Shown here: piece after piece, positions 61,483 to 64,000 of the stretch
Position numbering within the stretch: the first letter of the stretch is position 1
Layout: every line of letters begins with the position of its first letter
Source: Membranipora membranacea
Lineage: Eukaryota; Bryozoa; Gymnolaemata; Cheilostomatida; Membraniporidae
Direction of reading: 5' to 3'
Assembly: GCA_914767715.1 (NCBI GenBank)
Contig: OU612068.1
Span: 7,504,001 to 7,568,000 of the forward strand
Length of the DNA stretch: 64,000 bases
Made by a program: the position numbers and the translations under genes
The notes under the pieces: model-generated
What the model saw: the letters and a program-made list of their open reading frames with translations, nothing else
Database searches by the model: none
What the model was told of the DNA's origin: nothing

Positions 61483-64000
61483 GCATGAACTCCAACTTTT
61501 AATTAGTTTCTCTGCAAATCAGAGAAAAAAAAGAAAGCCCTGTGCCTGGCAGGAAATTATTCTAGCTATGCATAGCTCAGTTATGTAACTCACAAGGAAA
61601 TGAATTCATGCAAATTTATGCCATGTATCTTCAAGGCATCGTTGTAAAATAATATAGGCAGAAAAAAAAGATATCAATGTGTCAAACTCAACTCATTTAT
61701 CAACACAGGTTTAGGTTGCCTCCCCAACAGACAGGTTCAGAGTCCTGGGGCAGTATCTCTTGTAATATTACCATAATGTTGGGGGTTAATTTATAATTTA
61801 TTGCTGAGCGAAGTGAAATCCCCTGTAATAATCTCATCACAACAATGGCCCACATGTTGAGTTTGAGTCATTTGGGGCCGACTATTGTCATTCCTTATCC
61901 TTCATTGAGTAAATTTTGAATGTAAACTACTAAGCACAGGTTCTATGTCAGGTGCACCTATTAACTAATTGAAGGGACATCAACAGAAGTAATAAAAGAG
62001 CTGAGTTCATTTTGTTGTTATATTCATGGGAATGAGATCATGTTGACTACAATCATGAGAAAGTTGAGAAAACTGCTCACAGCCCAAGCAGGGCATCGCC
62101 TTTCTTTACACCTATTGTGTGTTGTTGTAAATCTGATCCCATAGTGTAGGGTGTTTACTGTTGAATGCCCTCCCGGCTATGACTGACCAGCCAGTGACCA
62201 GGCCGTCCAATCTTTAGCGGCAAGCCTCTGACAAATTTGCTTTTGAAGATTTGACATGGCTGAGAATGTGAGGCAACACCCTCAATGTTACATAGCCATT
62301 GTCCGCACTGTCTTTATTTATGGCAGTCTTGAGTTGTTGATTAATGCCATATGATACATTCTGGGTGGATGGTGGATAGCATGTAGTTGGTAGCCGTAAT
62401 AACTCAGATTGTCAGACAAAAGATGGGGTTGCCGACTGAATATTAAGGGTTTCGCTTCGTGACTGAACAACGATTTAACTTGTTATTTTGTCATGCAGAT
62501 TGCTAAAAGCTTTTTTTACAAGTAGGTGCTCTGTAGTGTTAGAATGACAGCAGTGACGCAAAATGAGATTCGATTGAACCTAATGAGGATGGGATGTATC
62601 AGAGTATGAAACCAACTTATCAAGGTCAATACTGTGTTTACAAAACAAAGCATGCCATCTGAATAGATGTGATCAGTTGGCTTTGTAGTAACCCTGTGCT
62701 CATCTGACGCCTGGCTTGCCGATGATATGGAAACCCACGCCACTGTGTTGAGTTAGGATGAACATCAAACAAATTCAACAAAGGCCAGACTGCAAAAAAT
62801 GCATCAATCGATCAACTTAAAAGACACTTTTATACCAATAATATTTGTGGATGCAGTTTTTGAATGAATTTTGTTTGTAGTGAGCTCAAAGCTAAATTGC
62901 CATGAAATTCTTGTATATTTAGCCAACAAGTCATTGTGGCTGTTGTTTATTAGCAATGATACAAGGGGACGTTGTTCGGTGCATTTTGGGCCCCTGCTCC
63001 CATACATTTTTGGAGGCAAGCCCCTTGCTTTGACTGATTTTACTAATTATAACAATAACTCTGCGAATCAATACATTATTATGTTTAATCAGTGATGTAC
63101 ATCAAAATCGGAATAGGCCCACTCTATTCTCGCAAAAATGGAGACAGTGTCTAATTCACACAGCCGAATAATTAACACAGAGTATGAAACCAATTAACTT
63201 GTTATGTCCTACCTGCCACTGTAGCTAGGCCCAGCGACAGGCCTCTGAAGATGCTAGGGTTCCCAGCAGAGAGACAGTACCTGTTGTAGCATGCTGCAAT
63301 GATTTTGGTGCAAATGCCGCATAATGCGCATGCATATTTGCAACATATAAAGGATAGCACCCTGATAATATCCAATAAACCTAATTTGTAATAGGCCTTT
63401 CTAGGGGATAAAAATGCCAAGAGATTTGTAAAAGAAAGTTGAGCACCTTGTTCCCTGTCTGTCAAATAGACTTCACAATTTGTTTTGGTTTAAGGTTGCA
63501 GTCATTAGCTGTCAAGAGTAGTCCTTTATACTTCCATAAAGCACGCAATAAAGAAGTTTTTTGGCCTATTCATTATTGCCATCATTAAGCTGGCAGATTT
63601 GCTGACATTCGTCTGTATCATTACTCATGACACACAGGTTTCCCACAAATGCCACTCTTCCTTTACTCAACCTTTATTCAGCTTGTTTAGGATTAATTTG
63701 TGATGAGTAATTACCTGACCGGAGCGTGATTAAAATTTATATTTAGTCTGATTATTTTGTTGCAAAACCTCAAATATGACATTTTTATTGCTGTGTCAAC
63801 GCTCACAGGTTAATGCTTTGCCCAGTAATTTGCTTGCTTCTTTTGTTCTGAGTCAGGAATTCATATTTTATGGTGGTGTTTACTCTGGCATAGATTTGCG
63901 GCAAACCACTTACAATATGATTACATCAAGACAAGTTAGTATATAAATAGTTTGATACCATTATTCTCTTCTTTAGATGATGAAGATGCATGACTGATCT
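61483..64000. other. Non-coding interval to window end
   Basis: Only short open frames without recognisable domains or splice context. No RNA gene or repeat family recognised. Confidence 0.5.

Overview
The window is nuclear DNA of an animal-like eukaryote, probably an aquatic invertebrate. This rests on two spliced genes with GT-AG introns (26-37 kb), three Ty3/Gypsy-type retroelements, an 11.8 kb cut-and-paste DNA transposon and a long AT-rich non-coding flank. The species cannot be named from sequence alone. No rRNA, tRNA or CRISPR array was seen.

Region 1 (1-18,046 and 39,884-53,405) is one tandem array of a single intronless gene family. I count 34 copies, all on the + strand, about 930-1,045 bp apart, each encoding about 263-279 aa of unrecognised function. 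The two blocks are one array split by transposons. Nearly every copy has the same non-coding cassette: TTTAAATTGA plus an A-run about 36 nt before an ATGGG start, and a run of 7 or more T about 27-35 nt after the stop. This resembles the early promoters and T-run terminators of poxviruses and asfarviruses (cytoplasmic large DNA viruses), so an endogenised viral multigene family is my leading inference; it is not proved. Five left-block copies are broken. The right block is a nearly homogeneous 2,005-bp higher-order repeat, with a crossover hybrid and a recurring 18-codon mini-ORF.

Region 2 (18,047-39,883) holds nested transposons in one array spacer. Element E1 (18,047-23,010, minus strand) is a complete Ty3/Gypsy element with identical 220-bp LTRs and an AGCAA target duplication. 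Element E2 (23,020-39,883, plus strand) is a second Ty3/Gypsy element with 276-bp LTRs and an ATAAG duplication, inserted four bases further on. E2's reverse transcriptase is split by DNA transposon T1 (25,492-37,337), which has 101-bp perfect terminal inverted repeats and a 9-bp duplication. T1 carries two convergent spliced genes: a DUF6589-type protein with a C2H2 finger (plus strand) and a 538-aa RecQ-like helicase (minus strand). T1 is the best candidate for a little-described mobile system.

Region 3 (53,406-57,658) is a third Ty3/Gypsy-type pol (E3), fused at its 5' side to the last array gene. A short upstream segment carries a membrane helix and three clustered budding-type motifs, and is in frame with pol across one UGA.

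Region 4 (57,659-64,000) is mostly non-coding. It has a candidate small spliced membrane-protein gene on the minus strand (57,787-58,861) and a short element bounded by 420-bp direct repeats (59,868-61,482).
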